Positions 36,872 through 46,750 of a DNA stretch of 64,000 nucleotides are shown here, one piece after another. Numbering within the stretch: the stretch's first letter is position 1; each line of letters starts with the position of its first letter. The notes under the pieces are model-generated. The model saw nothing but the letters and a program-made list of their open reading frames with translations. It made no database searches and was not told where the DNA came from. The translations under genes were made by a program, and so were the position numbers. Source of the stretch: Bartonella apihabitans (GTDB lineage Bacteria > Pseudomonadota > Alphaproteobacteria > Rhizobiales > Rhizobiaceae); NCBI RefSeq assembly GCF_030758755.1, contig NZ_CP132387.1, forward strand, positions 186,001-250,000, in the 5' to 3' direction.

Positions 36872-37975
36872 ATGAATATGAATCGTTTATCGCTTATTTC
36901 AGATGAAGCAGGTGAAAAGCAGTTTGCGCGACATCAATCACAAGAAATAGATACACCGGAAATACAGCGCCAACAGATCACACTTTCGGATATTGCTGCA
37001 CGGTTGCGGTCGGTTCATGAACAAATGAAAACGAAAGCGCCGGTCAAGTCGCAAAATGTTATGCCTTTTCCGCAGAAAAATAACGATGATGTAAAGGCTT
37101 ATCTCGACGATATAGCACGCGCTTTGCTTAAAGAATATGACGCAAGAAAGACCGAACAGTCCCAACTTGTTCGCCATCTTGCCAGAATCGAGCAAATTCT
37201 TGAGGCAAACAAACAGGAACTTGAACAGAGCGCAGAGAAAGACAGACAGGCATTGACGAGCGACATTGCCGGTGAAGTGCACTCGCGCTTGAAACAGGAA
37301 CTAACCGAGCAAACAAAAAGTTTGGCCGACGAGAGCCGGAAAACCAATCAGGAAATTTCGCGCCAATTGCGCGAAGCCGTTGCTGCGTCGCGGTTTTCTG
37401 TTCAACTTGTTTCACTCCAGCGGCAAATCACAAACCTTCAGGCGACACTTGATGCCCATGATAAATCACCAAAAAGTTGTGCACACGAAGAAAAGAGCGA
37501 ACATTTAGCCGACGAGTTTCTGTCAAAGACAAGCCCGCAAAAATTGCCCGCATCCGATAGCGGACAAAATCATCATGAAATAAAGAAATCTTTCGACAAG
37601 CCGGTTATTCGCATATTGGCTGAAAAAAAAACGCCGGAACAAACTTCTGAACTGAATAAAACTCCCGTAGAACTTGATAAGTGCGGGCTTGAAAATGAAG
37701 TTGGACTTCAAAAGTGCGAAATTGGTGATAGCAAGTCGAAAACAGACCTTCAAAAATGCGATGCAGAAAAAGGTACGCAACTGAACGGATGTGGGCGAGC
37801 AGTCAACCTCCATGAGGAAAAAGACAAAGCACTGCGCGCACAAAATGGAGATAACAAAACAAAAAAGACAATCACACGTGTGAGTGCGCTTTTATTGATG
37901 GTGGCATTGGCTTACGGTTTGAAGGGGCATTTCGCTATGCTCGACAATGCGTCGGTTATTTCATTGCTCCATTGA
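36872..37975 (+). CDS. Hypothetical coiled-coil protein with Cys repeats and C-terminal membrane anchor
   Basis: 367 residues; no family recognised. Residues about 80-200 are rich in Glu, Gln, Lys and Arg with heptad-like spacing (ARIEQILEANKQELEQ and RQALTSDIAGEVHSRLKQEL), predicting a long coiled coil. Residues about 270-315 hold an irregular repeat with Cys: LDKCGLE, LQKCEIG, LQKCDAE, LNGCG, spaced about 14-20 residues. One hydrophobic helix (ALLLMVALAYGLKG, about 340-355) near the end would anchor it in the membrane with the bulk in the cytoplasm. No signal peptide. Could be a cell-envelope or polarity scaffold typical of rhizobial low-complexity proteins; function unknown. Transcribed alone. 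Confidence 0.75.
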   Translation: MNMNRLSLISDEAGEKQFARHQSQEIDTPEIQRQQITLSDIAARLRSVHEQMKTKAPVKSQNVMPFPQKNNDDVKAYLDDIARALLKEYDARKTEQSQLVRHLARIEQILEANKQELEQSAEKDRQALTSDIAGEVHSRLKQELTEQTKSLADESRKTNQEISRQLREAVAASRFSVQLVSLQRQITNLQATLDAHDKSPKSCAHEEKSEHLADEFLSKTSPQKLPASDSGQNHHEIKKSFDKPVIRILAEKKTPEQTSELNKTPVELDKCGLENEVGLQKCEIGDSKSKTDLQKCDAEKGTQLNGCGRAVNLHEEKDKALRAQNGDNKTKKTITRVSALLLMVALAYGLKGHFAMLDNASVISLLH

Positions 37976-38176
37976 TTGGCTTTAAAAATCGTTTTACGAC
38001 ATGAATTGTCGAATTTTTGATATATTTAATAGGCCGGCGGAAGTAGCAATCGGTGTTCTGATTATAAGATATATATTTTAACACTTGTTGCGGCTTTTCT
38101 GGTATCAACCTTGAGAGACAAAACAAACAGCAGAAACCGGCAAAACAAAGGTTCGTTTTCCCGTTAGGTGAGAGAT

Positions 38177-39097
38177 GTGAGTATTTATTTACCGATAGCA
38201 GAAATGTCACTCAATATGCTGATTCTTATCGGCATGGGCGGGGTTGTCGGTTTTCTTTCGGGAATGTTCGGTGTTGGTGGCGGTTTCCTGATTACGCCGC
38301 TTCTAATTTTTTACAATGTACCACCGGCTATCGCAGTTGGGACGGGAGCAAATCAGGTTATTGCTTCGTCGGTTACCGGTGCTCTCACACATTTCAAACG
38401 CGGGACACTTGATATCAAGCTGGGAATGCTTCTGGTCGTTGGTGGCATATTGGGATCGTGTCTGGGTGTCGAATTATTCACTTATTTACGTAAACTCGGT
38501 CAGCTCGATCTCATTATTTCCTTGCTTTATGTTATCCTTTTAGGCGGGGTTGGAAGCCTTATGGCCATTGAAAGTTGGCGGGCAATTATCAATGCAAAAA
38601 AGGGGAAAACCGTTATTGTCCGCCGTCCCGGACACCATAGTCTGGCACAGCGCCTGCCTTTGAAAATGCGGTTTCGCGCATCGAAAATCTATGTCAGCAT
38701 TATTCCGGTTCTAGGCATCGGACTTGTTATAGGCCTACTTTCTTCAGTCATGGGTGTTGGCGGCGGCTTTATTATGGTTCCCGCGCTCATTTACATGTTG
38801 CGCGTTCCGACCAATGTTGTTGTCGGCACATCTCTTTTCCAGATTACTTTTGTTACAGCTTTCACAACTGTTCTACAAAGTATAACCAACCATTCGGTTG
38901 ATATTGTGCTGGCATTTCTGTTGATGGTTGGCGGCGTTATTGGCGCAACTTATGGAACGCGGATAGGTAGAAAGCTTAAAGCCGAACAATTGCGAATGCT
39001 GCTTGCAATCCTTGTTTTGCTGGTTTGTGCCCGTCTTGCATTCGAGCTTTTTGTTCGTCCTGACGATCTCTTTTCGCTAAGCTTTATCGGCGGGTAA
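38177..39097 (+). CDS. TauE/SafE family anion exporter
   Basis: 306 residues from GTG 38177 (MSIYLPIAEM-type opening seen in relatives; an upstream in-frame GTG at 38168 is possible). Eight or more membrane helices in two homologous halves, each with the glycine-rich motif: FLSGMFGVGGGFLITPLL near residue 30 and LLSSVMGVGGGFIMVPAL near 190. TauE/SafE proteins move sulfite, sulfonates or related anions across the membrane. Directly followed by the TIGR02186 gene, its usual partner in alphaproteobacteria. Confidence 0.85.
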   Translation: MSIYLPIAEMSLNMLILIGMGGVVGFLSGMFGVGGGFLITPLLIFYNVPPAIAVGTGANQVIASSVTGALTHFKRGTLDIKLGMLLVVGGILGSCLGVELFTYLRKLGQLDLIISLLYVILLGGVGSLMAIESWRAIINAKKGKTVIVRRPGHHSLAQRLPLKMRFRASKIYVSIIPVLGIGLVIGLLSSVMGVGGGFIMVPALIYMLRVPTNVVVGTSLFQITFVTAFTTVLQSITNHSVDIVLAFLLMVGGVIGATYGTRIGRKLKAEQLRMLLAILVLLVCARLAFELFVRPDDLFSLSFIGG

Positions 39098-39098
39098 A

Positions 39099-39896
39099 AT
39101 GAAAACAGTTTTAACCGCAATAATGGTTTATCTGGCAGTCTTTCTGACATGCGAAACGGCATATGCGGATACAGAGACACCATCTACTCCACCGAAAGAA
39201 AATATACAGATCATTGTGACGACCAATGAAATTACGCTTGATACCAATTTTGCCGGTCGCAACGTCTATATTGCAGGTGTTCTCGAAAATGCCGATCCTC
39301 AACTGAGACGTCAGGGGCGTTACGATATTATCGTTGTTATGGAAGGTCCGATACGGCCGATGGTGATGCGCGAGAAAAAGCGTAAACTGGGCGTATGGGT
39401 GAATACGGACGCACTGACATTTGTCGCGGTTCCACAATCCTATGAAATGGCAACCACACGTGAAATCAGGGATATTACCAGCCCGATCAATTATAAAAGA
39501 TTGGGGGTAGGGCTTGACTATGTACCACTGCGCGCGGAAACAGGGGACACGGATAAACTCAAATTATTCCGCAACGAGCTTATCAAGATCAAACGCGATC
39601 AACATCTCTATAGTGAAAATATCGGAGCTGTCACCTTTGGCTCTGCTTCGCTGTTTTCGGCAAATTTCAAGCTGCCTGCCAATATCCCCGTCGGTCATCA
39701 TACAATTCATGCTTATCTTTTCCGCGATGGCGAGTTCGTGGAAACAGTGTCAACAGAGCTTGAAATTGTTAAAGCCCACACAGCCTATGCAATTTACCGT
39801 TTTGCTCAGGATAACAGCATCTATTACGGTTTTGTTGCAGTCTTTGTAGCAATTTTCACCGGCATTCTGGGGCGACTGATATTCCGTAAAGATTAA
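39099..39896 (+). CDS. TIGR02186 family protein, exported with C-terminal membrane helix
   Basis: 265 residues. N-terminal signal peptide ending near AYA (about 23), a middle domain with VYIAGVLENADP and FVAVPQSYEMATTREI, and a C-terminal helix FVAVFVAIFTGILGRLIF. This matches the TIGR02186 proteins, which occur next to TauE/SafE exporters in Rhizobiales. It starts one base after the exporter stop, so the two are coupled. Likely a periplasmic accessory domain of the exporter; function unproven. Confidence 0.82.
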   Translation: MKTVLTAIMVYLAVFLTCETAYADTETPSTPPKENIQIIVTTNEITLDTNFAGRNVYIAGVLENADPQLRRQGRYDIIVVMEGPIRPMVMREKKRKLGVWVNTDALTFVAVPQSYEMATTREIRDITSPINYKRLGVGLDYVPLRAETGDTDKLKLFRNELIKIKRDQHLYSENIGAVTFGSASLFSANFKLPANIPVGHHTIHAYLFRDGEFVETVSTELEIVKAHTAYAIYRFAQDNSIYYGFVAVFVAIFTGILGRLIFRKD

Positions 39897-39923
39897 ACAC
39901 TTTCCGGCATTCCCGCATCGCTC

Positions 39924-41060
39924 TTATTTTCTGATATTGACGTTATGACCTTGCCATTCATATCCACGACTTGAAAAAGCTGATAGCCATAATACCGGTA
40001 ATAATAAATCGCGGACGATTTCGGCCAAAGCCTGCGAAAGAGAAAATGGCCAACCGACGATCGATGTTATGGAAAATTCGACGAAGTACCAAATAAAAAA
40101 ATAAAAAAGAATGAGCGAGTAAGCGGCGCCACCAAGATAACAGGCGAGAAGCAAACATAATGCGGGGAAAACAATGCCTGATAAAATTTCAAGATAAAAA
40201 AAAGCGGGAAATGAGTCCCGACGCAGTTTTGCCCAGCGTATCTGGCGTTGCCAAACGGCTCGCCAGCTTTTCTTCCCCAAAGGTTGGGCAAATGGCATTG
40301 GTGTGAGACGGACTTTCAACCCCTGTTCCCTGACGATTTTTGTTGACGCGGCATCTTCGGCCAGTTCGCAATTCAATGCTTCAATGCCACCGGCGCGGTT
40401 TAAAATATCCCGAAACCAGAACAATGTTTTGCCCTGCGCAAAACCGTTTCCGATTGTATCGGAGGTTAATTGCCAACGTGCTTGATAGGAATTGAGAAAT
40501 GCAGCTTCGAGATTGGCAAAGAAATTTTCCGGTTCTGTTCCAAGGGGAGGAGAGGCAACGAGGCCGGTGTTTTTTCTCCAACGAGAAAAAATATCAGCAA
40601 TATAGGTCTTAGGCATCAATACATTGCTATCGGTCATGACAACCCATGGATATTTGGCCTGATGCCAACCTTTGACAAGATTATTCAACTTGGGATTATC
40701 GCTAATTTTATCATTACCGATCAGCAATTTTGCATCGGCATCGGGATATTCGGAAATCAGGCTTTCGATTAACGGAATGGCTTTGTCGTTTTTGTCTGCA
40801 ACGCAAAAAATAATTTCATAATTTTTATGATCGAGTTCGAAAGTTGAAGCCAATGTGCGCCGAAGTCCATATTCGAGATTTGAAACAGGGCGTAAAATAG
40901 TAACTTTTTCTTCTTCACCCTTACCGAATACGCCTTTCGGTTTCCAGAAACGACGACACAGAACGACAATAAAACTAAAAATGTGAAGGAACATACACAA
41001 AATCGCAAGGCCAAGAAATATCATAGAAAAATATACCATTTCCTCAAACCTTCCGGACAA
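39924..41060 (-). CDS. Family 2 glycosyltransferase, ceramide-glucosyltransferase-like
   Basis: 378 residues. N-terminal membrane helix (about 8-35), a GT-A domain with VTILRPVSNLEYGL (about 52-65), IIFCVADKND and MTDSNVLM as the nucleotide-sugar/metal positions, ELAEDAAS and QRQIRWAKLRRDSF equivalent to the (Q/R)xxRW motif of processive and ceramide-type glycosyltransferases, then two or three C-terminal helices. HpnI-like and ceramide-glucosyltransferase-like enzymes glycosylate lipids at the membrane. No sphingolipid or hopanoid genes are visible in the window, so the acceptor is open. Confidence 0.82.
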   Translation of the reverse strand: MSGRFEEMVYFSMIFLGLAILCMFLHIFSFIVVLCRRFWKPKGVFGKGEEEKVTILRPVSNLEYGLRRTLASTFELDHKNYEIIFCVADKNDKAIPLIESLISEYPDADAKLLIGNDKISDNPKLNNLVKGWHQAKYPWVVMTDSNVLMPKTYIADIFSRWRKNTGLVASPPLGTEPENFFANLEAAFLNSYQARWQLTSDTIGNGFAQGKTLFWFRDILNRAGGIEALNCELAEDAASTKIVREQGLKVRLTPMPFAQPLGKKSWRAVWQRQIRWAKLRRDSFPAFFYLEILSGIVFPALCLLLACYLGGAAYSLILFYFFIWYFVEFSITSIVGWPFSLSQALAEIVRDLLLPVLWLSAFSSRGYEWQGHNVNIRK

Positions 41061-41195
41061 ATAAAAACAGAAGACAGATTTAGTTTTTTAAAACAATCTA
41101 CAATAGTATTTATATTCTAGCGCGAAAAGAAATCTCTTTGGTGAATCGGGTAAATAGTATTTTTCCCTAAAAGACATGCTACAAGTTCCGATTTT

Positions 41196-41840
41196 TTAAA
41201 AATATTTGAAAAAATCTTGTGGGTTAGGTTCGATTCCTCCGGCATAGACACCAAAAGCCGGCAAAATCATCCGGTTTCCGTCGCTTGCAAAACAAAAGCG
41301 TCTAACCGACATTCCACGTCTGAAAATTCGAAGCGCGGGATGAAGATGTCCGGCCATTTCCCCGTTCTGCGAGCCGATGCGTGGTTCATGGCGAAATATC
41401 AACGGGCCGATTTGAATTTCATGTGTCCAATGACCGGCAAATTCGGTTTTTTCATCATCATGGTTTCCGGCAATCCAGATCATCTCTCGGTTGGCAATGA
41501 TGTCTTCAAGCAATTGCCGGTTTTTTTCAGAAAGTTGCGTGGAAGCCTGATTGTCATGGAAGCTGTCCCCCAGAGCCATAATTGTTTGCGGTTGATATTT
41601 TTCAATCACATTTTTCAGCCGTATAAGTGTTCGTTCACTATCATACGGTGGCAATAATTGGCCATGACGGGCAAAACATGAGGATTTTTCGAGGTGAAGA
41701 TCGGCAACAATAAGCAAATTTTGAGCTTCCCAAAAAGCCGCACCGCTGCAATCGCAAATTATTTCAGCGCCGTTGACGACCATTGTGAAATTTTCAATTT
41801 TGCTTCTAATGTTCAAATACGTCTTCGCTTCAATCTTCAA
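41196..41840 (-). CDS. pdeM: Ligase-associated DNA-damage-response endonuclease PdeM-like
   Basis: 214 residues of the calcineurin-like metallophosphoesterase fold. Metal motifs: LIVADLHLEK (about 44-53), MALGDSFHD (about 90-98), WIAGNHDDE (about 137-145) and later GHLHPA. Family members sit next to an Lhr-type helicase and are called PdeM in the ligase-associated repair set. Its start overlaps the helicase stop by 11 bases. The ATP-dependent ligase and exonuclease mates are not in this window. Confidence 0.85.
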   Translation of the reverse strand: MKIEAKTYLNIRSKIENFTMVVNGAEIICDCSGAAFWEAQNLLIVADLHLEKSSCFARHGQLLPPYDSERTLIRLKNVIEKYQPQTIMALGDSFHDNQASTQLSEKNRQLLEDIIANREMIWIAGNHDDEKTEFAGHWTHEIQIGPLIFRHEPRIGSQNGEMAGHLHPALRIFRRGMSVRRFCFASDGNRMILPAFGVYAGGIEPNPQDFFKYF

Positions 41841-44334
41841 GAACCGTCTGAATAAGTTCTTCCGCTGCTTCCGTTAATATATTGTCTTCCGCGCTTCCCG
41901 GAATCATTTCTTTTCCTATTTCAAGCATAACCGGAAGCGCAAGCGGCGACATCTTGTCAACCGGACGGTGGATGATATGATTTTTGATCCTCTTCAACAT
42001 ATCACCCAGCCGCTTGATGTCTAAAAGACCGCGTGCCGCATCCTGCCGTGTTGCCTGAAGCAGAATATGATTTGGTTCATGCGTCCTTAAAACGTCAAAA
42101 ATAAGGTCGGTCGAAACAGTGATCTGCCTTCCGGTTTTTTCTTGCCCCGGATGACGACGGTTAATCAAACCGGCGATCATGGCGCAATTACGGAAAGACC
42201 GTTTGAGCAGATAGCTTTCGTCAAGCCACGCTTCGAGGTCATCGCCCAACATATCTTCCGAAAAGAGTTCTTTCAACGATAGGCTTCCGGCTTTTATAGC
42301 TTCCCCCATATCATCAAGTGCCCAAAGGCCTATGGAATAATCTGTAGCCACAAAACCGACCGGATTTAAACCGGCCCGTTCGAGACGCCGCGTCAACAAC
42401 ATTCCAAGTGTTTGATGGGCAAGGCGCCCCTCGAATGGATAGGCAACAAGGAAAGACCGGTTTTTTTCATTAAACGTTTCGATCAACAATTGATTGGTGT
42501 CTGGCAAAATGGACGAGATTTTTTGTTGTTCAAGCCATTTTTGCACTTGTCCCGGCAAAACATGCCATTCTTTCGGATTTGCCAGCATCTTGCGCAATCT
42601 CTCTGCAAGATAGGTCGAAAGCGGAAAACGCCCTCCCATATAGCTCGGAACACGGGCTTCCGGTTTTTTCGACAAGCTCACATAACATTCGTTTTCGCGG
42701 ATGCCTTCAAAACAAAGAACATGACCGGCAAAAATGAATGTGTCTCCTTTTGTCAGGCTCTCAAGAAAACTTTCTTCAATGCGTCCCAGCATCCGGCCGC
42801 CACGCATTGCGTTCATATAGCCGGATTTAACAAGCCTGACATTGAGTTCGGCAGCTTCGATAATGGTTCCCATATTGAGCCGGTATTGCTGGGCTATTCT
42901 AGGGTTGGAAACGCGCCAGCGGCCATCTTTTGTGCGCCTTATTTTTGCGTATTGCTCGTAAGCTTTAAGGGCATATCCACCTGTTGCAACGAAGTTCAAT
43001 GTTTCATCGAATGTTTTTCTTTTGAGTGTCGAATAAGGTTCTGCCGTTTTGACTTCCCGATAAAGCTCGTCGGCATTGAAAGGCTCGGCGCAGGCCATAC
43101 CGAGAATATGCTGGGCAAGAACGTCGATAGCACCTTCACTCAATGGCGGGCTATCCTGTGCGCCGATATAATTTGCGTCAAGTGCTGCCTGGCATTCCAG
43201 AACTTCAAAACAATTTGCCGGAACAAGCACCGCTTTACTCGGCTCGTCCATGCGGTGGTTGGCGCGACCAATACGCTGCGCTAATCGGCTTGCACCTTTC
43301 GGAGCACCAACATGGATAACCAGATCAATATTTCCCCAGTCTATGCCGAGATCAAGTGTCGAGGTGGCAACAACGGCGCGAAGCTTGTTCAAGGCCATTG
43401 CATCTTCTACCTTTCGACGTTGCCCGACATCAAGCGAACCATGGTGAAGCGCAATCGGTAAACTGTCCTCATTCATGCGCCACAATTCCTGAAACAACAT
43501 TTCGGCTTGCGAACGCGTATTCACGAAAATCAAAGTTGTTTGTGCGCGTTTGACAAGGTCAAGAATGTCTTTCACGGCATAACGGGCAGAGTGTCCCGCC
43601 CAGGGAATATGTTCTTTGGTTTGTAAAATACGAATTTCCGGTTTGGCACCACCGTCGACTGTTACAAGTCCTGCCATAGCAGATTTTTGCTTCTGGCTTA
43701 CCAGCCAACGCCGCAAGGAATCGGGATCGGAAACGGTGGCTGAAAGGCCAATTGTTTTCAAATCCGGCCGCAATGTCCTTAAACGGGCAAGTGCAAGAGA
43801 AAGCAATTGTCCCCGCTTCGAGGTGACAAGAGAATGGAGCTCATCCAGAATGACAGTATCAAGAAAGCCGAAAAATTTCTCTGCCTCGTGCGATGATAGA
43901 AGGAGTGACACTTGCTCCGGCGTTGTTAATAATATATCAGGAGGAATGAACTTTTGTCGCTGTCTTTTATGTTGGGGGGTATCACCGGTTCTTGTTTCAA
44001 TTGCAATATCAAGTCCCATTTCCTGAACAGGCGTTTTCAAATTGCGTTCAATATCTTGAGCCAATGCTTTGAGTGGAGAAATATAAAGCGTATGAAGATG
44101 CTGATGGTGTTTTGTTTGAGAAAGTGCAACCATGGAAGGCAAAAAACCGGCAAGAGTTTTACCGGCACCTGTGGGGGCAATGAGCAGGGTAGATTGTCCA
44201 CTTTGCGAACGTTTTAGAAGTTCAGCCTGATGCGGACGCAAGCTCCATCCTTTTTTCTGAAACCAGTTGTAAAACCGGTCAGGTAAAAGAGAAAGTTCAT
44301 CTTGCTGAACTGAATTGCGTTGATCGTCGTCCAT
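41830..44334 (-). CDS. Ligase-associated DNA-damage-response DEXH-box helicase (Lhr-like)
   Basis: 834 residues. Motif I APTGAGKTLAGFLP (about 56-69), motif Ia SPLKALAQD, DEXH box VILDELHSL (about 165-173), SAT motif GLSATVSDP and motif VI RIGRANHRMD, followed by the long C-terminal Lhr region. It is a 3'-5' superfamily 2 helicase acting in DNA end repair together with the neighbouring nuclease. Intact across its length, unlike several genes nearby. Divergent from the glycosyltransferase 25 gene, with start codons about 55 bases apart. Confidence 0.9.
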   Translation of the reverse strand: MDDDQRNSVQQDELSLLPDRFYNWFQKKGWSLRPHQAELLKRSQSGQSTLLIAPTGAGKTLAGFLPSMVALSQTKHHQHLHTLYISPLKALAQDIERNLKTPVQEMGLDIAIETRTGDTPQHKRQRQKFIPPDILLTTPEQVSLLLSSHEAEKFFGFLDTVILDELHSLVTSKRGQLLSLALARLRTLRPDLKTIGLSATVSDPDSLRRWLVSQKQKSAMAGLVTVDGGAKPEIRILQTKEHIPWAGHSARYAVKDILDLVKRAQTTLIFVNTRSQAEMLFQELWRMNEDSLPIALHHGSLDVGQRRKVEDAMALNKLRAVVATSTLDLGIDWGNIDLVIHVGAPKGASRLAQRIGRANHRMDEPSKAVLVPANCFEVLECQAALDANYIGAQDSPPLSEGAIDVLAQHILGMACAEPFNADELYREVKTAEPYSTLKRKTFDETLNFVATGGYALKAYEQYAKIRRTKDGRWRVSNPRIAQQYRLNMGTIIEAAELNVRLVKSGYMNAMRGGRMLGRIEESFLESLTKGDTFIFAGHVLCFEGIRENECYVSLSKKPEARVPSYMGGRFPLSTYLAERLRKMLANPKEWHVLPGQVQKWLEQQKISSILPDTNQLLIETFNEKNRSFLVAYPFEGRLAHQTLGMLLTRRLERAGLNPVGFVATDYSIGLWALDDMGEAIKAGSLSLKELFSEDMLGDDLEAWLDESYLLKRSFRNCAMIAGLINRRHPGQEKTGRQITVSTDLIFDVLRTHEPNHILLQATRQDAARGLLDIKRLGDMLKRIKNHIIHRPVDKMSPLALPVMLEIGKEMIPGSAEDNILTEAAEELIQTVLED

Positions 44335-44388
44335 AAAACCTATTTAATATGCGTGACTATATTCGCCAAGTTCCCGGTTAAATTCATC

Positions 44389-45174
44389 ATGAAGCTATAT
44401 GTGATCAATCTTGATCGTTCACCAGACCGTTTAGACCGTCTTGAAAAAATATTCGGGAATTTGAACCTTGACTTTACGCGCGTGGCTGCAATAGACGGGC
44501 TTCATCTTGATGAAAAATTCATTGCCGATGTTAGACGACACCAGCTTTGGCCGGATCCGTTAACGCGCGGGGAAATAGCCTGTTTTTTAAGTCATAGGGC
44601 AGTACTCGAAAAAGTGGCAGCCGGAGACGATGATTTTGCCGCGATTTTTGAAGATGATGTTATATTATCGGGAGACGCAGGCGATTTTTTAAATAATGAC
44701 CGTTGGATTCCGGCTGGGGCCGATATTATAAAAATCGAAACCCATAACAAAAAAGTCTGGCTCGGAAAAAGTCAAAGTCTTAAAGAAGGCTATCGAATTG
44801 CGCCGTTGAAAAGTCGTCATATCATGGCGGCCGGATATATTGTTTCGCGTCAGGCGGCGAAAAGACTTTGTGCAATGATGGGAAAAATTACCTTTCCCTT
44901 TGACCATTTTCTTTTTAATCCGAAATGTCATGTATTCGAACACTTCGAAATGTGGCAACTCGATCCTGCAATTGTACGTCAGGCAGGCTTGATCAGCACA
45001 CTTTCAGATGACCGCATAAAAATCGATCGGGAGAATAAAAGTAAGCGTGTCGCATCCAAGACGTTAAAGCGAGAAATAAAACGTTTTTTCTCACGCGCAA
45101 AAATCGGGCTATGGGGAATTTATGTCAATTATTTGACCCACGGGCATTGGAAACGGGTAAAATATAAACCCTGA
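44389..45174 (+). CDS. Glycosyltransferase family 25 (LPS biosynthesis type)
   Basis: 261 residues from ATG 44389 (the open frame to 44320 would overlap the helicase gene). Opening LYVINLDRSPDRL (about 2-14), TRGEIACFLSHRAVLEK near 60 and the metal DxD-like IFEDDVIL near 90 are GT25 signatures; the C-terminal basic segment is typical. GT25 enzymes add galactose or glucose to lipooligosaccharide cores. Single gene. Confidence 0.86.
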   Translation: MKLYVINLDRSPDRLDRLEKIFGNLNLDFTRVAAIDGLHLDEKFIADVRRHQLWPDPLTRGEIACFLSHRAVLEKVAAGDDDFAAIFEDDVILSGDAGDFLNNDRWIPAGADIIKIETHNKKVWLGKSQSLKEGYRIAPLKSRHIMAAGYIVSRQAAKRLCAMMGKITFPFDHFLFNPKCHVFEHFEMWQLDPAIVRQAGLISTLSDDRIKIDRENKSKRVASKTLKREIKRFFSRAKIGLWGIYVNYLTHGHWKRVKYKP

Positions 45175-45286
45175 ATTTATGAAACCAATCGTCAACGATA
45201 TTCTGATCGTTGAATACGAATATCATTCGAAATGATATTCAAAAAGTTCCCCCTATGAAGCCCGATGCCAAAGGTCTTTTCTTTAT

Positions 45287-45742
45287 TCACCGTTTGAATT
45301 CTATTGCCCAATAAACGTAATTCGGCCGTTTTGGAGACGTTGCTTTTGCCAGACCATAATAATGGAAACTCGGATAAAGCATATTGCTTCTGTGACCGGG
45401 GGAATTCATCCATACATTGTAAGCCGCTGCAACAGTCGACCGGCCAGCACAAAGATTTTCGCCTGCCGCACCGTGAATGCCGAATTTACGCAAACGCGTT
45501 ACAAAATCATTACCGAAGCTCACAGTATGGGCGACTTTCTGGGCATCAGCCATTAAATTGGCTTGATCCTGTGCCATTTTTTCCAATTGTTTGTCGGGTT
45601 GAAGCGGTCCCTGTCCGTTTTGAGATCGCAAAGCATTGATCAGTTTCGTCGGATCTTCATCGTCGGCAAAAGCGGGTATTACCCCCGTTGCCCCCATGAT
45701 AACAGCGCCGGAAAAGACGAAAAAATTTCTACGTGTCAGCAA
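45287..45742 (-). CDS. CAP-domain (SCP/PR-1-like) secreted protein
   Basis: 151 residues from TTG 45742 (preceded by GGGTGA; a TTG at 45757 adds five residues). N-terminal TRRNFFVFSGAVIMGATG forms a signal peptide with a twin-arginine-like start and cleavage after AFA. The CAP fold shows LINALRSQNG, MAQDQANLMA, the His in VAHTVSFG, GENL and SPGHRSNML. Such bacterial CAP proteins are secreted or periplasmic, with no enzymatic activity established. Isolated gene. Confidence 0.82.
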   Translation of the reverse strand: MLTRRNFFVFSGAVIMGATGVIPAFADDEDPTKLINALRSQNGQGPLQPDKQLEKMAQDQANLMADAQKVAHTVSFGNDFVTRLRKFGIHGAAGENLCAGRSTVAAAYNVWMNSPGHRSNMLYPSFHYYGLAKATSPKRPNYVYWAIEFKR

Positions 45743-46049
45743 AATATCACCCAACAATTCAACAGGTTCATAAAAACAACGGGACTTTTAAAATTCGTGA
45801 CTATGAAAAACAATAGTTAGCCACCAAACCGTTCGCATTAATGCACCGAAAATTATAAACTGGCTAAGGTTACTATAAAGCTTTTATGGAATTTCTTGGG
45901 CAAGCTATAAAATTTTAAGCTTTTGTATCGTTGATATCGAAAAAATACGAATTTGGCCCTTGCTGAAAATACTTAATTATATAATCAAAACAATGGCTTA
46001 TTGTCATATAAACGCGGGCAGTTGTGAAATGGATCGAGAACCGAAACCA

Positions 46050-46316
46050 TTAACGGATCAGGTTCAGAATGCGCATAATGATAAATATCGGGATCACAAT
46101 TGCAGCGCCCACAATCACCACGTTGAACAGTTTTTCGAATGCATCAAATCCCATTGCCCAAAGCGAGTTAAAGAAATGCACAATTTTCCAAACAACATCC
46201 ATTGGCGTCCAGCCAAGAAGTGTCATAACTATGCCGACCAGGATAGAAAAAACCAGCAATTTTACGACAACGCGTCCGGGAGTATCTCCAAGAAATGAAT
46301 TGAGTGGCTTTGACAT
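46050..46316 (-). CDS. Small inner-membrane protein, DUF6460-like
   Basis: 88 residues with two hydrophobic helices (about 19-38 and 65-84) separated by a short polar loop containing WTPMDVVWKIVHFFNSLW. Opening NSFLGDTPGRVVVKLLVFSI is typical of small alphaproteobacterial DUF6460 proteins, role unknown. A start at ATG 46316 fits; single gene. Hydrophobicity and conserved opening are seen; family assignment from memory. Confidence 0.7.
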   Translation of the reverse strand: MSKPLNSFLGDTPGRVVVKLLVFSILVGIVMTLLGWTPMDVVWKIVHFFNSLWAMGFDAFEKLFNVVIVGAAIVIPIFIIMRILNLIR

Positions 46317-46750
46317 TTTTTATCCTTCAAGGGTGCAAAATAAAACCTTAAATAGGTTTCAATGGGCTAAAGTTCAATCTGCGTTATTTTGAGCCTCAAG
46401 ACTATAACAGCCAACGCCAAAAGAGCAAATTATCCAAATCCGGCTTTCTTACATTTATCTTTCTTGAATATCGGATGAGTCGACAGCTTTAAATAGTTTT
46501 TCGAGACCATTGCAAATCTTGATGCAAACATTGTGATTCAACGTGAACTTTATCCGGAAAAACCGCTTTCCTCACTCAAAGCAGACGGATAAAGGCAGCC
46601 GAATAAAGGCAACCGGAAAAAGCGAAAAACAGCAGAGTGGAATGTGGCTAGAATCTCAGCGTCGAGTACGGCCACAGAACTAGTGATAATTTCTGCAACC
46701 ATTACAGTTTCTGCCAGAGAAATGCAGTGACGCAGCTTTGCCGAAGTTTT
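46317..46750. other. Intergenic region (about 430 bases)
   Basis: AT-rich promoter region of the small membrane protein followed by GAAAAA/AACCGG-rich sequence; nothing recognisable. Confidence 0.3.

Noticed and set aside
41223..41245. GGTTCGATTCC stretch resembling a tRNA T-arm
   Set aside because: It lies inside the PdeM-like coding sequence and lacks the other tRNA arms.
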